Below, piece after piece: positions 23,499 to 36,952 of a stretch of DNA of 64,000 bases. Position 1 is the first letter of the stretch. Every line of letters begins with the position of its first letter. The notes under the pieces are model-generated. The model saw only the letters and a program-made list of their open reading frames with translations. It was not told where the DNA came from and did not search any database. A program made the position numbers and the translations under genes. Source of the stretch: Gnetum montanum (lineage: Eukaryota; Streptophyta; Gnetopsida; Gnetales; Gnetaceae); assembly GCA_015680685.1 (NCBI GenBank), contig MNCI01010472.1, positions 1 through 64,000 of the forward strand, given 5' to 3'.

Positions 23499-24375
23499 GA
23501 AAGGAATTTTTGGGACCAAAATAGTTGGTTGTCTTGACTTCATAAAGAAGTAGATAATTAAATTTTTATTTTTGGAAATCTTAGGAGGTTATCTATAATT
23601 TGGAAAAAGTAAGTGCTACAAAAGACATCTAGAAGCTAATATTATATTATATTCTTTTCAATATATTAAAACTTATAGTAATTCTAGTAGTAAAATTTTG
23701 AGAGATAATAACTCAAAATTTGTTATGTTTATAATGCTAAAATTTTAATTGAATCTTTCCATAGATATAAAATTTTAAATAAATTAAAGATCAGACCAAA
23801 TAATTATGTTATGAGGGAGAAATGATCTAATCATCAATTGTTATTCATTATGGTAAGAATTTGGTATTTAGAAAATCTACCAAATTATAGAGCTAATCTT
23901 TCTTAAACCACAACATAGATTGAACAAAATTTTTTTCTTAATGTAGCCACATGTTCTAGCTTTCCAATAAATTTAGAATCACTACAAAATATTGTGAAAT
24001 GTCTAAGATATGATCAAAATAGTAAATATCCCCAATTCTGACTATTTAATTTCCAAGATTGAGTAAATAATGATGTATGATATTGATGAATTGATGAAAG
24101 ATTGTTGAATTGATAATGAAATATTCAAGTTCTTGATGAATTACATTCATGATTCCATTATACAAATTTCCAAGAGATGCCTTGGATATATATGTGTGAC
24201 TAGTGGGACAAAGTTTACTAAAAATAATACAATATTTTCCCAATAAAAAAAACCTTAAAAATTATATATATATATATAGATTAGGGCCAAATAAACATTA
24301 CAACTACCCATCAAATAAAATTCTATTATATAATAAAAATAAAAAATTATTGTCTTCTACTTTAGAAAGCTAACA
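23499..24375 (-). repeat. Copia 5' LTR
   Basis: The partner of 18472-19365 ends in CTAACA at 24375. It carries the same (AT)n tract near 24265. Confidence 0.82.
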
Positions 24376-27300
24376 CTCAAGTGAAAGAACATAATAGGCT
24401 AACTAGAAATTAATAGAGGGAATAACCTATAAAATTCTAGGGGTAGTTGTGAGATTTTAAGAATTGGTTCCAAGTATCAAGTAGTCAATGTGCGTGCTTA
24501 TGTATTTTCTTAGATGATGGGTGGTCATCCTAAATCCTTTATTCTATAGCAAACCTTTGAGTAACAACATAGCTAATGAATCATAGACTAAACACTTCCT
24601 AAAAGCTTGCTTGGAGTGTAGCTAGGGAAAATACTACACTAAATTATGTGATTTGGGTCACAAAAAAAATATGATACCCCAATTTTATGTATTTAATCAA
24701 TAATAATACTTTTCTTCTGTAAGAAATCAAAGTGGAGTGGAAGAGCATGAGAGGGGAAGGTCATGGTTAGTAATGAAAGGGAAGATTAGTAGCTACTTAA
24801 GGACCTTCTAAGTGCATGACATACATATTTTTTGAGTAGTCATAGATGTACCCTCATATGCATGGGCCAACCAGGAAGCTGGCTAACATGCGCTATATAG
24901 AGAGCCTCATAGCCCTCCTTTGCAGGCTTCTCCATCTTAGACTTTATGTGAAATTTAAGATGATGCTTCTACTACCATGTTGGTTATAACACTCACTAAA
25001 AATGAGTATATGAATGTTGTTTTTATTATAATTACATACAAATAGAAGTTAAAGTGATATATAAATATCTATAGATAGATCTATATCCATGGATCTTGCT
25101 AGATATTTATTGATACATCTCTATTTCCTAGATTGAGTCTTTATATGAAAATAGAAATGTAGATTGGTATATATTTATAGATATAGATATAGATATTTAT
25201 GAAGTGTTTAGATAAAGATATTTTTATATAAGTGTATATAGGGATATCTCTTAATATCTATTAAACATTGTAGGTTAAATGGTGCATACCCAAGTGACAA
25301 AATTTATCTTTGGTAAGCCAAGTTATACACTACCTCTAAAATAAATGGTTAGGAATGTATTCATAACTTGAAACATTTGAGAACACATAGCTTATTTCAC
25401 TTATTCCCTACTAGTAACATGTCTTGATGGAAATAAGCATGTGAAGCCCTAATAAGCTTAATGACATATTACACCTCATGGCTTCCTATTGGTTCTAACC
25501 CCTTCTACAGTAGCTACATGGGTACTTGTTAATGGCAAGAATTTTTTAGATTATAAAATCTAGGTTGACTTTTAATAGTTCTGGAATATCCTGATTCATT
25601 ACTTTTTAGGCCAAGCCATGGAATGAATTTTTTCTTCTTAATTCATGAAACAAAAGGAAGCAAGATACTTCTGCAATATTTCTGAAATATCTTGCAATCT
25701 TCATCTAGTTGATATGACTCCCTTGGGACTCTAAGGTTAACACATGTCTATTGATAGCTTGGAATTTTACTTATTTAGCAAATAGATCCTTTAACATTGA
25801 GGAATAGCATTAAGACTAACTATTGGAGCCAATCCCTTACTATGTCTAAGCATAATGCTCTACTATTCTGCTAAGTCTTTAGTAATCTAAGGGCCTTTGC
25901 TTTTGTTGGATAGGTCTTTGCCTATATAAAATTGTTGAATGCTTGCTACCTTCTAGATGAAATTGTCCCCAAATAATCTTTTATTCTTTTGAGTCATATC
26001 ATTATTATTATTTTATTAGTAACAAAAGATAGAAGTAAATTTGTTATTGGTTTAGGTTCCTAGATAGTAATGTTTTGCTTTATGAAAAGTTGATGTAGCA
26101 ATTGTGCTACTACATGATCACTTTCCTCAACTTGTGTAGTTATTAGTTTTTTGTCTAACTATATACATATAGGATCCTAGGCTAGAAGTTGAAATGGCTT
26201 GCATATCTTCTTTTTCTAGTTTGCCTCTTCTAGTATGATATGGAATAAAAATAAGACTTTCCTTGAGTCTTCTAATGTAACTTGTTATAACTAAGATACA
26301 CTCATAGATTCATGCATGGTGATTCTAAATGTCTTTTTAGGTTTATTCTTTTGGAACGACAAAGCCACAAGCTACTCTATCTCAACCATTGTACTAGCAC
26401 AATGCTAAAGATGATACATAGAACATAACCTAACTAGATGCCTAGCTTATTCTGAACAAGCAGCAACTCAGTTTAGAATTGGAAAAAATACTTTCCATCA
26501 TACCAAAAAAGGATGAGAAGATATATCTAGAAATTTGTACTCGCTAAATAATTCGAATTGTTAATAATAGAATGCAGTTATCATGCCACCACATGGTTAA
26601 GTAAAGGTATAAGTATCTCAGTTAGCACTAAGTTCAATAATCTTTTAGAAATTTAGAAACCTTAGTAAAAAGATAAATACATATGTTGTTATAGCCAACT
26701 TAATCTATTCGCTATATGTCTATACATCTTATTCATAACATATAGTACTAACAAAATGCTAGCATCTCTTACTTAATCTAATACTCATAAAAATGATGGT
26801 TATATGCCTCAATTTGTTGATTTACCCACTATCATATTTTGAACATAGCTAGAATTGCCCTCATAGTACAATAACCATCGAATGTGTTTGTCAACATTTC
26901 CATACTAGAAAGACCCAATTGTTTTAGTAACAATCTTGCATAGGTGGGATGTAGCTTCCAACCCCTTTTAAGAGTACTGTTATCACCCCTTAAACTAGAA
27001 ACCTTACAATCTGGTGAAAGGTGTTTTCCAAAATTCATAAAGAGAAGCAAGTCAGGGTAGATGATAGAGCTATCAATATACAGTACAAGTCTTACCAGGA
27101 GGCCATAGGTTTTTGGGTAAGGGGGATTGCTAGCCATCCTAGATGATTACTCAGAAAGGTAATGAGAAGTGCTCTAACATCTATATAGTTATAAAATAAT
27201 GGTTATCCTATACATATCTTTATTACAACCTGACTCTATTAAGCTCAAATATGTGGGCTGATTGAATAATAGTATATTTAGCTAGATTAATAATCTTTGA

Positions 27301-30300
27301 AATCCTTTTAAACAAGAAATCCTTATGACTAGTAATTGATCCCAAAATCTTAGCTTAATTTAAATGAACCCTTTTACTGATCTTTGGGTAGTTTCTCAAA
27401 TAGTTTTCACTACAATATTCATTTCTAATTTACGTCTTTTCTACATTATGAATTCATATTCTTGGGATAACAAATTACTTTAGCTTATGAGTTATAATTC
27501 AATTTGGATATTTGTAAATTCTTTAGTCAAGTTTTTTCATAGGATTATTATTTACTTATTTTGCAAAAATCATCAAGATTAATAGGAGTCATTTCCTCCT
27601 AGATCATACCTTAATGACTTCTTGAATAATATCTTTAAAAACCTTTTCTTAAAAGCTCATTATCTCAGTTAGTCACTCTTCCATGTAATGGTGGAATTAT
27701 GACAACAAAAGTCTACATGGCTAAAAATAAAAGAAGGAAATTTAAGAAAGATGAAAATAAAAAATAAAACTCTTTCTAAGATCAAGCTAATTCCTAATCC
27801 AAGAATAATCTTTCACATACATTTTGAAAAAAGAAGAGATATCTAGAACTAGCTTTTTATTTTTGTTTTCAATGTGCAAATCAATTCTTAGTTAATCAAT
27901 TTAAGATGTTGTTAAGTTAAAAGATATAAAAAATTTTCTTAGTCAAATAATAGATATATGATAAATATATAGCTAAACTAGTTATTAAAGCATCATTTAG
28001 AACTTATTTTTTCCACATATTTATAGCCAATTAATGAGGCCATAATCATATATGATGGGACAACTCTTTCTTCATGGAAAATGGACTAGAAATTAAAGGC
28101 ACATAAGATATTGGAGTCATTATTTAATTATATTTATCCATTAATTATTTTCTAAAAGGTAAAATAGATGGATTTTCCCATTTTATCCTATATGTCAAGA
28201 AAATTCAAATATAAATTACATGGATTTGATCCCTATTTTACAAGAGTGCTATTTTTTTACTTGAGATTTAAATTTGACTCTTGTCTTGATGCTTCAACTT
28301 GATTTTTCAATACTTATATATATAAATATGACCTTCTATTACCTTGAAATTTTACTTGTAGAATTTATTTCTTTGTTTTGTTTAAAATCCACAAGATGGA
28401 CATGAAAATCGAGTAAAGTATGATTGTCCAAAGTGCATACCAGAACTAACATTTATTAGGCACTAACATAACTAGTATTGCATAAGAGGAAATAGACTTT
28501 TGAATAAAATCATTTGAGAGTAACTTACTGACCTAACTATGAAGCTCCTCTCTTTGATGTGGAGTCATTTGGTAGGATTTCTCATTTAATATTATTTTCC
28601 CCAAAATAAAGTTAATTTGATGCTAAATTGATCTCATAGGAAGAACTCCTTTCAGCTAATGCTTAAACACATTAGAAAATTATTGTGCCAATGGGTGTAC
28701 CATTGTTAGAAGTTAATTTTCTTTCTATGCTTTACATGTTGCAATTATAGATACAATGATGAATCCATGCCCAGCTTGTTCATGTACTTGAACATATTGC
28801 TCACTTAATAAAATAAGAGATGCATTAGTAGGACCATTTTTCTTAAATTGCTATAATGACATAGGAATTAAATTATGAATTTTATCTATCCTAGAAATTG
28901 ACTAAACATTTTTTTCTTTTATGAAATGTAGCCTTACTATCAAACTTCCAAGGTTTATCAAGAATTATATTTGTACAATCTATAGGAAGAATATCAGAAG
29001 AGGCTTGATCTTTGTAGGAATACATCCTAAAAGGCAATATATACTTTTCTTTTATTTCTTAAAAGTACTTCTTCAAAAGCCAATGAACTTTATATGGATT
29101 TGGATGAGAAAAATTGTATAGTCCCAACCTATGAATAGTCCTAGTAGAAATTACATTTTCTTGTATTCCATCATTAATAAGAATATGAATCCATTCATCC
29201 CTCATGACAAAAGCATAATTCCAAATGTACAATTGTGGAAGATTGAGGCTAATTAGATGTTTGGTGTTTGTGCTATAATGCTTATAAGAGCCTCAAGAAG
29301 TTAATTAACAAAAACTCTCTTTAGCATAGAATGCAAAATAAATGAGAAAAATGAGACTAAGATGTATATTTATAGATATTTTTATTGCATGTACTAGCAA
29401 AGATGTACAAATCCATCATCCTACACCATTGCATATGTTCCACCCTAGTGCATGAAATTGATTTTTGTTCTTAAGTTTTCTAAGCATTTCATCAAATTTT
29501 ATTAAATTTGTGGTGTTCAAGTATCTTGGGATCCATCTAGATGAGTCTTATCGTCCCATCTTTGAATTTTAGTTGCCAAACCACAAATTTTGATCACATT
29601 ATTAGCAAATAAAGCATCAAAATATTCTAAAAAATCATTGATATCAATATAAAATCATTTTAAATTATTGAATGAAGGTATTTTATGGGCTTTAATTTTT
29701 TTTAAAAAATATGAAAAATATTCAAAGAATTTGAGCTAATGCTAATAGGAATATGTGAGCATTCCAATGATCTAGAATCAAAAATGGAAAAAGTTATTCA
29801 GGTGGATCCTTCCCATAATAGATTATTACCCTTGTTTCCCCTGATTAACCATCACATGAGATGTATGTAGGCATCCTAGTAGTTAAATGTTAACTATCAT
29901 CACAAGTCAAAAGAATACATATTAGCTCATTGTAAATATCCATGCTATATTAACATAGCCTAAAGAATTAGAAAATGCAATATACTAGTGAGATGAATCA
30001 ATGTTAGAACAAAAGGAAGAATTAAGATATGAGGTGACTTTATTCCATTTTAGTTTTATAAAAAATATCCATGTTTAAAAGAAAATTTCTAAAATTAATA
30101 GAAGCATGAATCTTGTTTTGAAAATTTCCCTTACCATTAATTTTTAACCCAACATATAAAGTATAATTCTATTTGTTAATATAGATGACAAAATATAGTT
30201 GTCATACTAAAATGTATTAAATAACACATGAAAAATGAAAAATTCATATTCATAAATAAGGAAGGGATGTCCCATAAATAAAACCTTCTACTTGGTAATG

Positions 30301-31600
30301 GAAAAGGTTAAATGGTAATCTCATGGCACTTTACATTCATCTATCTTTGTATCATCATGCTCTTTTTCTCATGTTACTAAATTTTAACATTTTAGAGATC
30401 ATGGAATAAAATAATCAATTCAACATTATTTATTTTAGAAATAGCTTAACATTACAAAATAACTTCATCATGATGTCCACAAGTTAGAAGTAGGCTTCTA
30501 ACCTATAATTCCACATTTCATAGTACTATACATTTATACATTTATCTTAACAACACCATTGCATCATTGTGATTCTTTTATTGTAGAAACATCTCATGTT
30601 ATAAAACTCTACAATTTTCAAATTGACTTCTATTTTGGAATAAAATAATAAATTCTATATAATTTCACTTTTCAAAAAAATATTAAAAAAATAATTAAAC
30701 AACTTTAGTATAATTCTTACCCTTCATAGAAACATGCATTAACTTACACTCTCCTTTGTAATAATACATTGTAACCACTATACTATAATCACATATGTTA
30801 TTAATAGTTATTTAAAAGTACCTTCAAAGATTATGAAAAAAGATAATTTGAAAAGACAAAATTTCTAAGATTAGACATATAACCATGTATACTATTAATA
30901 GTTATTTAAGAAAAAAAATTCAAGTTTGAGCAAAATATGTTTGGATAAGATTAGGTTTTTAATATTAGACAAAGGTGTTTCAAGGCTATTTTAAGAAAAC
31001 ATTTTGATATTAAAAAAATTTAAGTTTTAATAAGTTTACTCTTGAATAGGTACATTTTACTTGACTAAAGCATATGCCTTACTAGTAGGTTCACATATGT
31101 TGGTGGGATAAAATCCATGGATACATTTAGATACAATCACTTAAATAGAGACTTTAGACAACTAACTCAACAACATAATTTAGGCACTCTCTAACTATTT
31201 TAGAAATCATGATAACCAACTACAAGATTCTAGGTACCGATTGATAAAATATTTTTGTAAATGCTCATCAATTCATACATATATGTAGAAAATAGATAAT
31301 ATGTACTAATTTGTATACATTGATGTATAAAGAATGGTTCAAAAAACCTCATTAGATATGGGATTTTTAATGCATATCACCAAGCTATATAAAAAACACA
31401 TTGTTAATAAGATATCATAAGAAATCCAAAGTACAAGCTATTTCTATTACATATAGCATAATATCAAAAAAACAAGTAATCACTAACCATATTAAATGTC
31501 TAAAGTAATGAACTACTTCTACTTATATAAGGTGCAACTGCATGCTATTCAACTAACACTAATACAACTTTGATCTACACATAAATATCAAAGATCAAAA
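24376..31600. other. AT-rich region without recognisable genes
   Basis: About 7.2 kb without a frame longer than about 100 codons and without motifs I recognise on either strand. The ORFs at 26832-27137 (minus) and 28921-29121 (plus) show no domain. A TAGATA-rich simple-sequence stretch lies at about 25060-25260. It may be the worn interior of whatever element carried the inverted arrays on either side. Confidence 0.5.
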
Positions 31601-32239
31601 AGTTCTAAATTATGGATGCTACATTCTTTATTTATTTCTAGAATCTTGCTTCTAGAAGATCTAAGGGTGGGTGGTATGAAAATCCTTTTCAATATTCAAG
31701 TTATTTCTTAAGTTGCATCTGTTTCCCAAAGCACCTTAATCATTGGTATAATTGTCATCAGATTTCAACCACTAATGGTGCAAAACTAAAGCTAGTTGAG
31801 ATAAATCATAAAAATCTTAGATGGCTCTTGATTTGAATATAGCTCTCTACTAGAAAGGGAATTTATTTTAGAATAATTCAAGGATTTAAATTAAATGAAA
31901 AAAAGGCTCAGGACATAATCACGATTTTAAGTTTCAAAATTTTAAAGCTAAGATTTGGTGAGAGCTATAGTATGAATGAAGACTTGAAACTTGAGCTTGA
32001 AAAATGCATTTAAGAGCCTATGAATTGGAAGCACAGAGAGGATTTTTAGGTTTTTACATTAGAGCTCATGGAACAACAATAGAGCTTGAATTGGTGGGTT
32101 ACTTCTTTGTATGATTCCCACAACCCACAATCACTTGCGTAGTGAAGTTATTTTCAAAGCACTTTAGCTATTTTAAATATTGAGCTAAGCTTTTTGAGCT
32201 TCAGTTGGAATAATGATTTTCCATCTAGATGGAAAAGGA

Positions 32240-33660
32240 AAAAGCTATTTAGTTTCTTCTCATCTCCACATCAACTATTAAAATAAGTATTCTCATAAAA
32301 GTTTTAGTTTGAGTGTTTGCACCACATGGATCAAAGCTGATAATCGAAAAGCAATGGGGTGCATTTGCATATAGATGGAGAAACCTCATCTAATGCCTTA
32401 TCTACCATGTCAACTCCCTAGTCAGCTACAACAGCAATCCTCCATTTAGATGAAAGAAAGAAAAGCTATTCATGTTGTTCTCCTCTACCATGTCAGCTTC
32501 ATTATACAACCAAAGATACATAAAGCTATAAAGGCTCTACAAATAAGTGCAAGGTTGTCAAAACTTACAATTAGCTTTACAAAAAATGATTTTAAGAGGC
32601 ATGTCATCATTGTGAAAAGGAGCTTGAACTAAAATATTATTCATAGAAATGGTTCATGAAGTTCAAAAGTGGCTCTATAAAATTGCTCTACCATGTTAGC
32701 TCATTTGTAGAGTGAATTGGTAAAGCTTAAAAATGGTTCTACAAGTAGAAGCAAAAATGGCTCTACCATGTCAACATTCAAGAAGAGCAATATATTGTCA
32801 GTTCATAAAGCTAGAAATTATCTCTACAAAGAGGTAGAGAACCAATTCTACAATCCTCATCAACATCGAATCATGTTAGCACTACCACATTAGCATTTGC
32901 CACATCAATATAATGTAGCACACTTTGCCACATAAGCATTGTGCCAAGTCTGCTTCTAGAGCTAGTTCATAGAATTAGAATTTGGTTCTATGAAAACACT
33001 CTACCACATCAACAACTTCTAGGAATAGGCTCAAAAAATTGAAGTCTAGCTATATAAACAAGCTGATTTTACCATTCTACCATGTCGGCTAGTAGAGGAG
33101 AAGGGTAGACTCATAGAATTGAAAAAAGGTTCTAGAAATAAGTTCTACAAGCTACTTTAGCTTTACAAATCTAACCTGCCATGTAAGCTCCTGACTTAGC
33201 TTGGGTTTGTAGAACCAAAATCCAATTCTACGAAGAAGCTCTGTCATGTTCAATTTTGACACATCAGCCTTCCAATAGAGCCAATTTGTAGAGTTGGTTT
33301 TCCATTCTATGTGTGAGCTCTTCCATGTTAGCATCCTCCAATTTAGGTTGTAGAACTAGTTTGTGATGGAAAATTTTAGCTCTACGAATGGAATAAAAAA
33401 TAGTGCTATTATTCACATAAGCTTTCAAGAAATAAGAACCTTATAGAATCAAAAGGTGGTTCTATGAAATTAACTCTTCAAGCTAATCACAAATTTGCTC
33501 TGCCACTTTAGAACTCATCTTGGATCCATAGAGGATTGCATTTTGTGTACATGTAGATATCATGTTAATCCAACTTGGTGGGGGTGAGGCATAGCTCATA
33601 GAATGGAATATCAACCCTATGAAGAAGACCTACAACCTTTCTGCCACATCATCTCTTCAG
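32240..33660 (-). repeat. Degenerate repeat array, right arm (inverted)
   Basis: This array repeats the motifs of 15950-18270 in reverse: CCACATCAAC or close variants appear on the plus strand at about 32266, 32910 and 33004, together with TAGAACCA / TGGTTCTA text. Adjacent pieces are AGCTCTACCATGTCAGC-like. It has no coding potential. Confidence 0.55.
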
Positions 33661-35150
33661 TGGAGGTGAACCAAAATAACTCTACAAAAAAATTTGAAAG
33701 AGCTTTATAGCTGACGATAGTGTGAAGGCTAAGCGAAGATAGAAGCTACAAAGCTAGAAACTAGAATGAAGCTAAAAGCTACTATTAAAGCACATGATTA
33801 GCAAATCTTGCTTGCAAAAATGTACAAAATGAAGCAGGAATGACTGATTTAATTGAGAGCTAACAGAAAGCTATTACACATCAGTACAAATAGAGTAATT
33901 TGAATTTGTTGATAATAGTATTGGGATTATGGAAATTGCTAACAAAAAAAACTTGGATTCAAAATAGGATAGGATTTTCTTTAATAGATATAATAGATTT
34001 TCTAAGTAAACCAGTTACAAGAGAAAAAAGCACTTAAATAATTGTTAAAGAAGCTTGATAGTGCTGAGCTAGATTCATGAATCAATCTTTTAAAGTTCTC
34101 TATGATCATGGGAGGTTAGCTCAATAGTTAGTAGTAGAAGGATTCCAAATTAAAAGAACAAAGAAAACTATTCATTGGCCTATAATTATATGAATAGAAT
34201 GTGTAAAATATGAAGCTTTAACTTTTATAACATTTGTAACTACTAGAGACTTCTATATAAAGCCCAAACTAGACTTGTTTAAAGGACATTTATACATAGG
34301 GACTGGGGAGAGAATACTAGAAAAGCTAGAAGCGATTCCTTGTATGATGGCATTCTAACTTCAGTTTTGATTCAACTAATTTACTTCTATCTTATGAGTT
34401 AATTCTTATTTCTATGCTTTATCATAGTTGCTTAGCTAGTGGTAAAGATTGTATTGCGCCTGACATCTTATTCTTAGAATTGTTTAAATTTCTTGGATAG
34501 CTCTAAGATTAGCAATATTTAACATTTTTTGACTAATTTGAAATAGATTTAGTTTTTGAAATGCTTTTTTAATTTGAAAATAACCCATTTTAAATTATTT
34601 TTTTGAGCCAAAGAATTGAATAATTTTTGGTATTGTTGATTGATTTGAAACAACTTTAGTTTTTTGAGGATTTACTCATGTCAGTAGTATCTCATTTCAA
34701 TGTTTAAGATTCTATGTAATTCTACTATTTTCCTTTTCAAAATCCATTTAATCTTGCTCTATTTCTAGTTTTGTTGTGGAATTTTCTCTCTAAGGAAGAT
34801 TGGTAATAGATTTGATGGAATTACACTTAAACATTAGATGAAAGGCTAATTTGCATAGGTAACATATAATTTGGAGTACATAGACTAGGTAGCTTTGATA
34901 TAGTGGGAAATTTTGTTCACTTACAGAATGAAATAAAGATGATTTAATCTTTTGATAAAAGTACTTTTATCTACTTAACTCTCAACATAGTTTTCTCTAT
35001 AACCACTGAGTTTATTTGAAGGTATCCATGCCTTGGTATTTCTAGAGATCAACAAACATCTAAACATGAGTTTGATAGAATCCTCATCATTGTAATTTAT
35101 CATGAGGAAGACGACAATGTTGGTGATCCAAAGTTACCACTAATAGTTCT
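33661..35150. promoter_or_regulatory. Probable G3 5' LTR and leader, ends uncertain
   Basis: No coding sequence. CTATATAAAGCCC at about 34253 is a good TATA box about 0.9 kb before G3 gag, and is followed by a GGGACTGGGGAGAG motif (about 34310) like an LTR transcription start. I could not find a matching 3' LTR after 53623, so limits are unknown. Confidence 0.35.
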
Positions 35151-35897
35151 TTTTGGTCCTAAAGGGAGGGTTAGAAATTAGTTACTACTCTATTCATGAG
35201 TAAAAAACTTGATAACTCTAAGAAATTTAAATGTCGAATTGAGTCCTCTAATTATAACACTAATTATTCATCAAAGGAAGAGAAGAAAAAGGTTTTTTAA
35301 CCAAGAACAAGTAGTAGAGTAAAAACTAGAAGGTTTAGAATGGCACCACTTCTATATGGGTTACTGCTCACTAGGATAAAATGAAAAAGTTCTAGGCATT
35401 TAATAGCTAGAAGGAATTTTAACATGGAAAATCCACCACTAGAAAAGCCTTGACAAGGAACCACAACATTATGATTCTGGAACTACCATGATATCCCTAA
35501 GGCAGCATACAAATATCTACCTAAGTCTCATATCCATGGAAAGGCTTACTTAGATAAAGAATATGTTCATTTGTTTGAGTTGGCTTTAGCACATGCAAAT
35601 TTCCAACATCAAGATCAAGCTTGTAGGCTATTTGTAGCAAACTTAAGAGATATGGCTCAAATTTGGTATTCTAACATACCAAACAATAGTAACACAAGTT
35701 GGGATGACATGAAAAATCTATTCTTAGCTTAGTTTGGTAAACAGATCAATCAATAGCAATTATATTATGGATTAGTCCAAGCCAAAAAAGGGTCTAAAGA
35801 ATCAGTTAGGGAATTTAACATTAAGTTCCAACAAATTTGTTGATTATTTCAAAGGGAAGTATAAACCTTAAAAAGAAGTGCTTAGAGATACTCACTT
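35150..35897 (+). pseudogene. G3 gypsy gag, first part
   Basis: The gag core is readable: PKAAYKYLPKSHIHGKAYLDKEY, FELALAHANFQHQDQACRL, AQIWYSNIP, SWDDMKNLFLA and ESVREFNIKFQQI (35500-35840). It ends at 35897, where the H element is inserted; it continues at 44483. Stops occur mostly where TAG or TAA stands for a glutamine codon (for instance after FLA). Longest homology is with generic retrotransposon gag. Confidence 0.8.
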
Positions 35898-36760
35898 TGA
35901 TGAGTGGAGAGGTACCCCTACACTCAACCATACAAATATGAGTGTTTCACGCACGATTCGGTCGAACTCCACAGACGGACTAGTTGTGGTATCTAGATAG
36001 TTACTCATTGATTGTAGTTCACTGTCTTCCCACCTGGACTAGTATTTTCTTTGTCACATATGGTTTAGTCCAAGGTGAGGTGTATGATGTGTTCCTAAAC
36101 TAATGATAGTCTTGGATGCAATGGAAAATAATCTTAGCTAAGCTGGGAGGAAAAGGGAGAGAGAGTTAAACTAAGAGGAGATAGGGAGAGAGAATCTAAG
36201 CTAGCTTAAGTGCGATGAGCATCCATTCCTTAATCATCCATACACATTTTAGGCCTCATGTATAACTACTACTAGGATTACCAAGTGCATGGCCCAGGTA
36301 CACTACTGGGATACTAAGTAGTCATACTTAGATGCTTGTGATCAAGTCGTACTCATTCCATGTTTAATAAAAATTAAAATTAAGTAATTAAACTAAGTGA
36401 ATGCTGCAATGATGAAGTAATCTCAATCTTTATTTCCAATCATGTGCATGTCCAAGTACATCACACTCGAATAAAGGATGCTATACAATTACAATCATCA
36501 TATTACGGGCATGCACTGGGAGAAAGGGTTGAGAGGAACTAAGAAATGAACTAACTTCTAAAATTAACTAAAAAACTAACCATTTCCAAACTTAAAAGAC
36601 TGACTCCTCTCATGCACCTACATGCATATTTATAGGCTCACACAGGTGTCACAATATCGTGTATTCGATATCATTATTTGGGCTATGATATCACATACCT
36701 GATATCATGGATCTGATATTGGGGGTCTGATATTGCAGCTTGATGAATCACGATTCATCA
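35898..36760 (-). repeat. H element 3' LTR
   Basis: It starts TGATGAGTGGAGAGG on the plus strand and ends in a near-perfect 20-base palindrome, TGATGAATCACGATTCATCA (36741-36760). GATATC-type motifs lie at about 36655-36735, and the TATA box is on the minus strand near 36628. It is about 90 percent identical to 43619-44482 by eye. Confidence 0.93.
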
Positions 36761-36952
36761 TACCCTAAGGACTGAATGAAAACTTGTCCTCGAGTCAAAA
36801 TGAGAACAAGCCCCATTGATTACACAATGGATAGGTATGGGATTATTGATAGATGGGGAATTTATTCATGCCATAGTGGAGATCATAATAGAACAAAATT
36901 TGGACATAACATAAGAAATAAAAAATCACAAAATTACAAAATTTTGTGGAAC

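Larger units (their letters stand above)
18472..24375 (-). mobile_element. Ty1/copia element, full length but dead
   Basis: LTRs of about 880-895 bases (18472-19365 and 23499-24375) flank a minus-strand interior in the copia order gag, integrase, reverse transcriptase, RNase H. A primer site for initiator tRNA-Met lies next to the right LTR and a purine tract next to the left LTR. Outer flanks (CTACG and CTCAA) are not a clean duplication, so the exact ends may be off by a few bases or the duplication has decayed. The element sits in the left-arm repeat region or just beyond it. Confidence 0.85.

Noticed and set aside
26832-27137. 101-codon minus-strand ORF in the AT-rich region
   Set aside because: No recognisable motif, no supporting neighbours; a run of this length can arise by chance.
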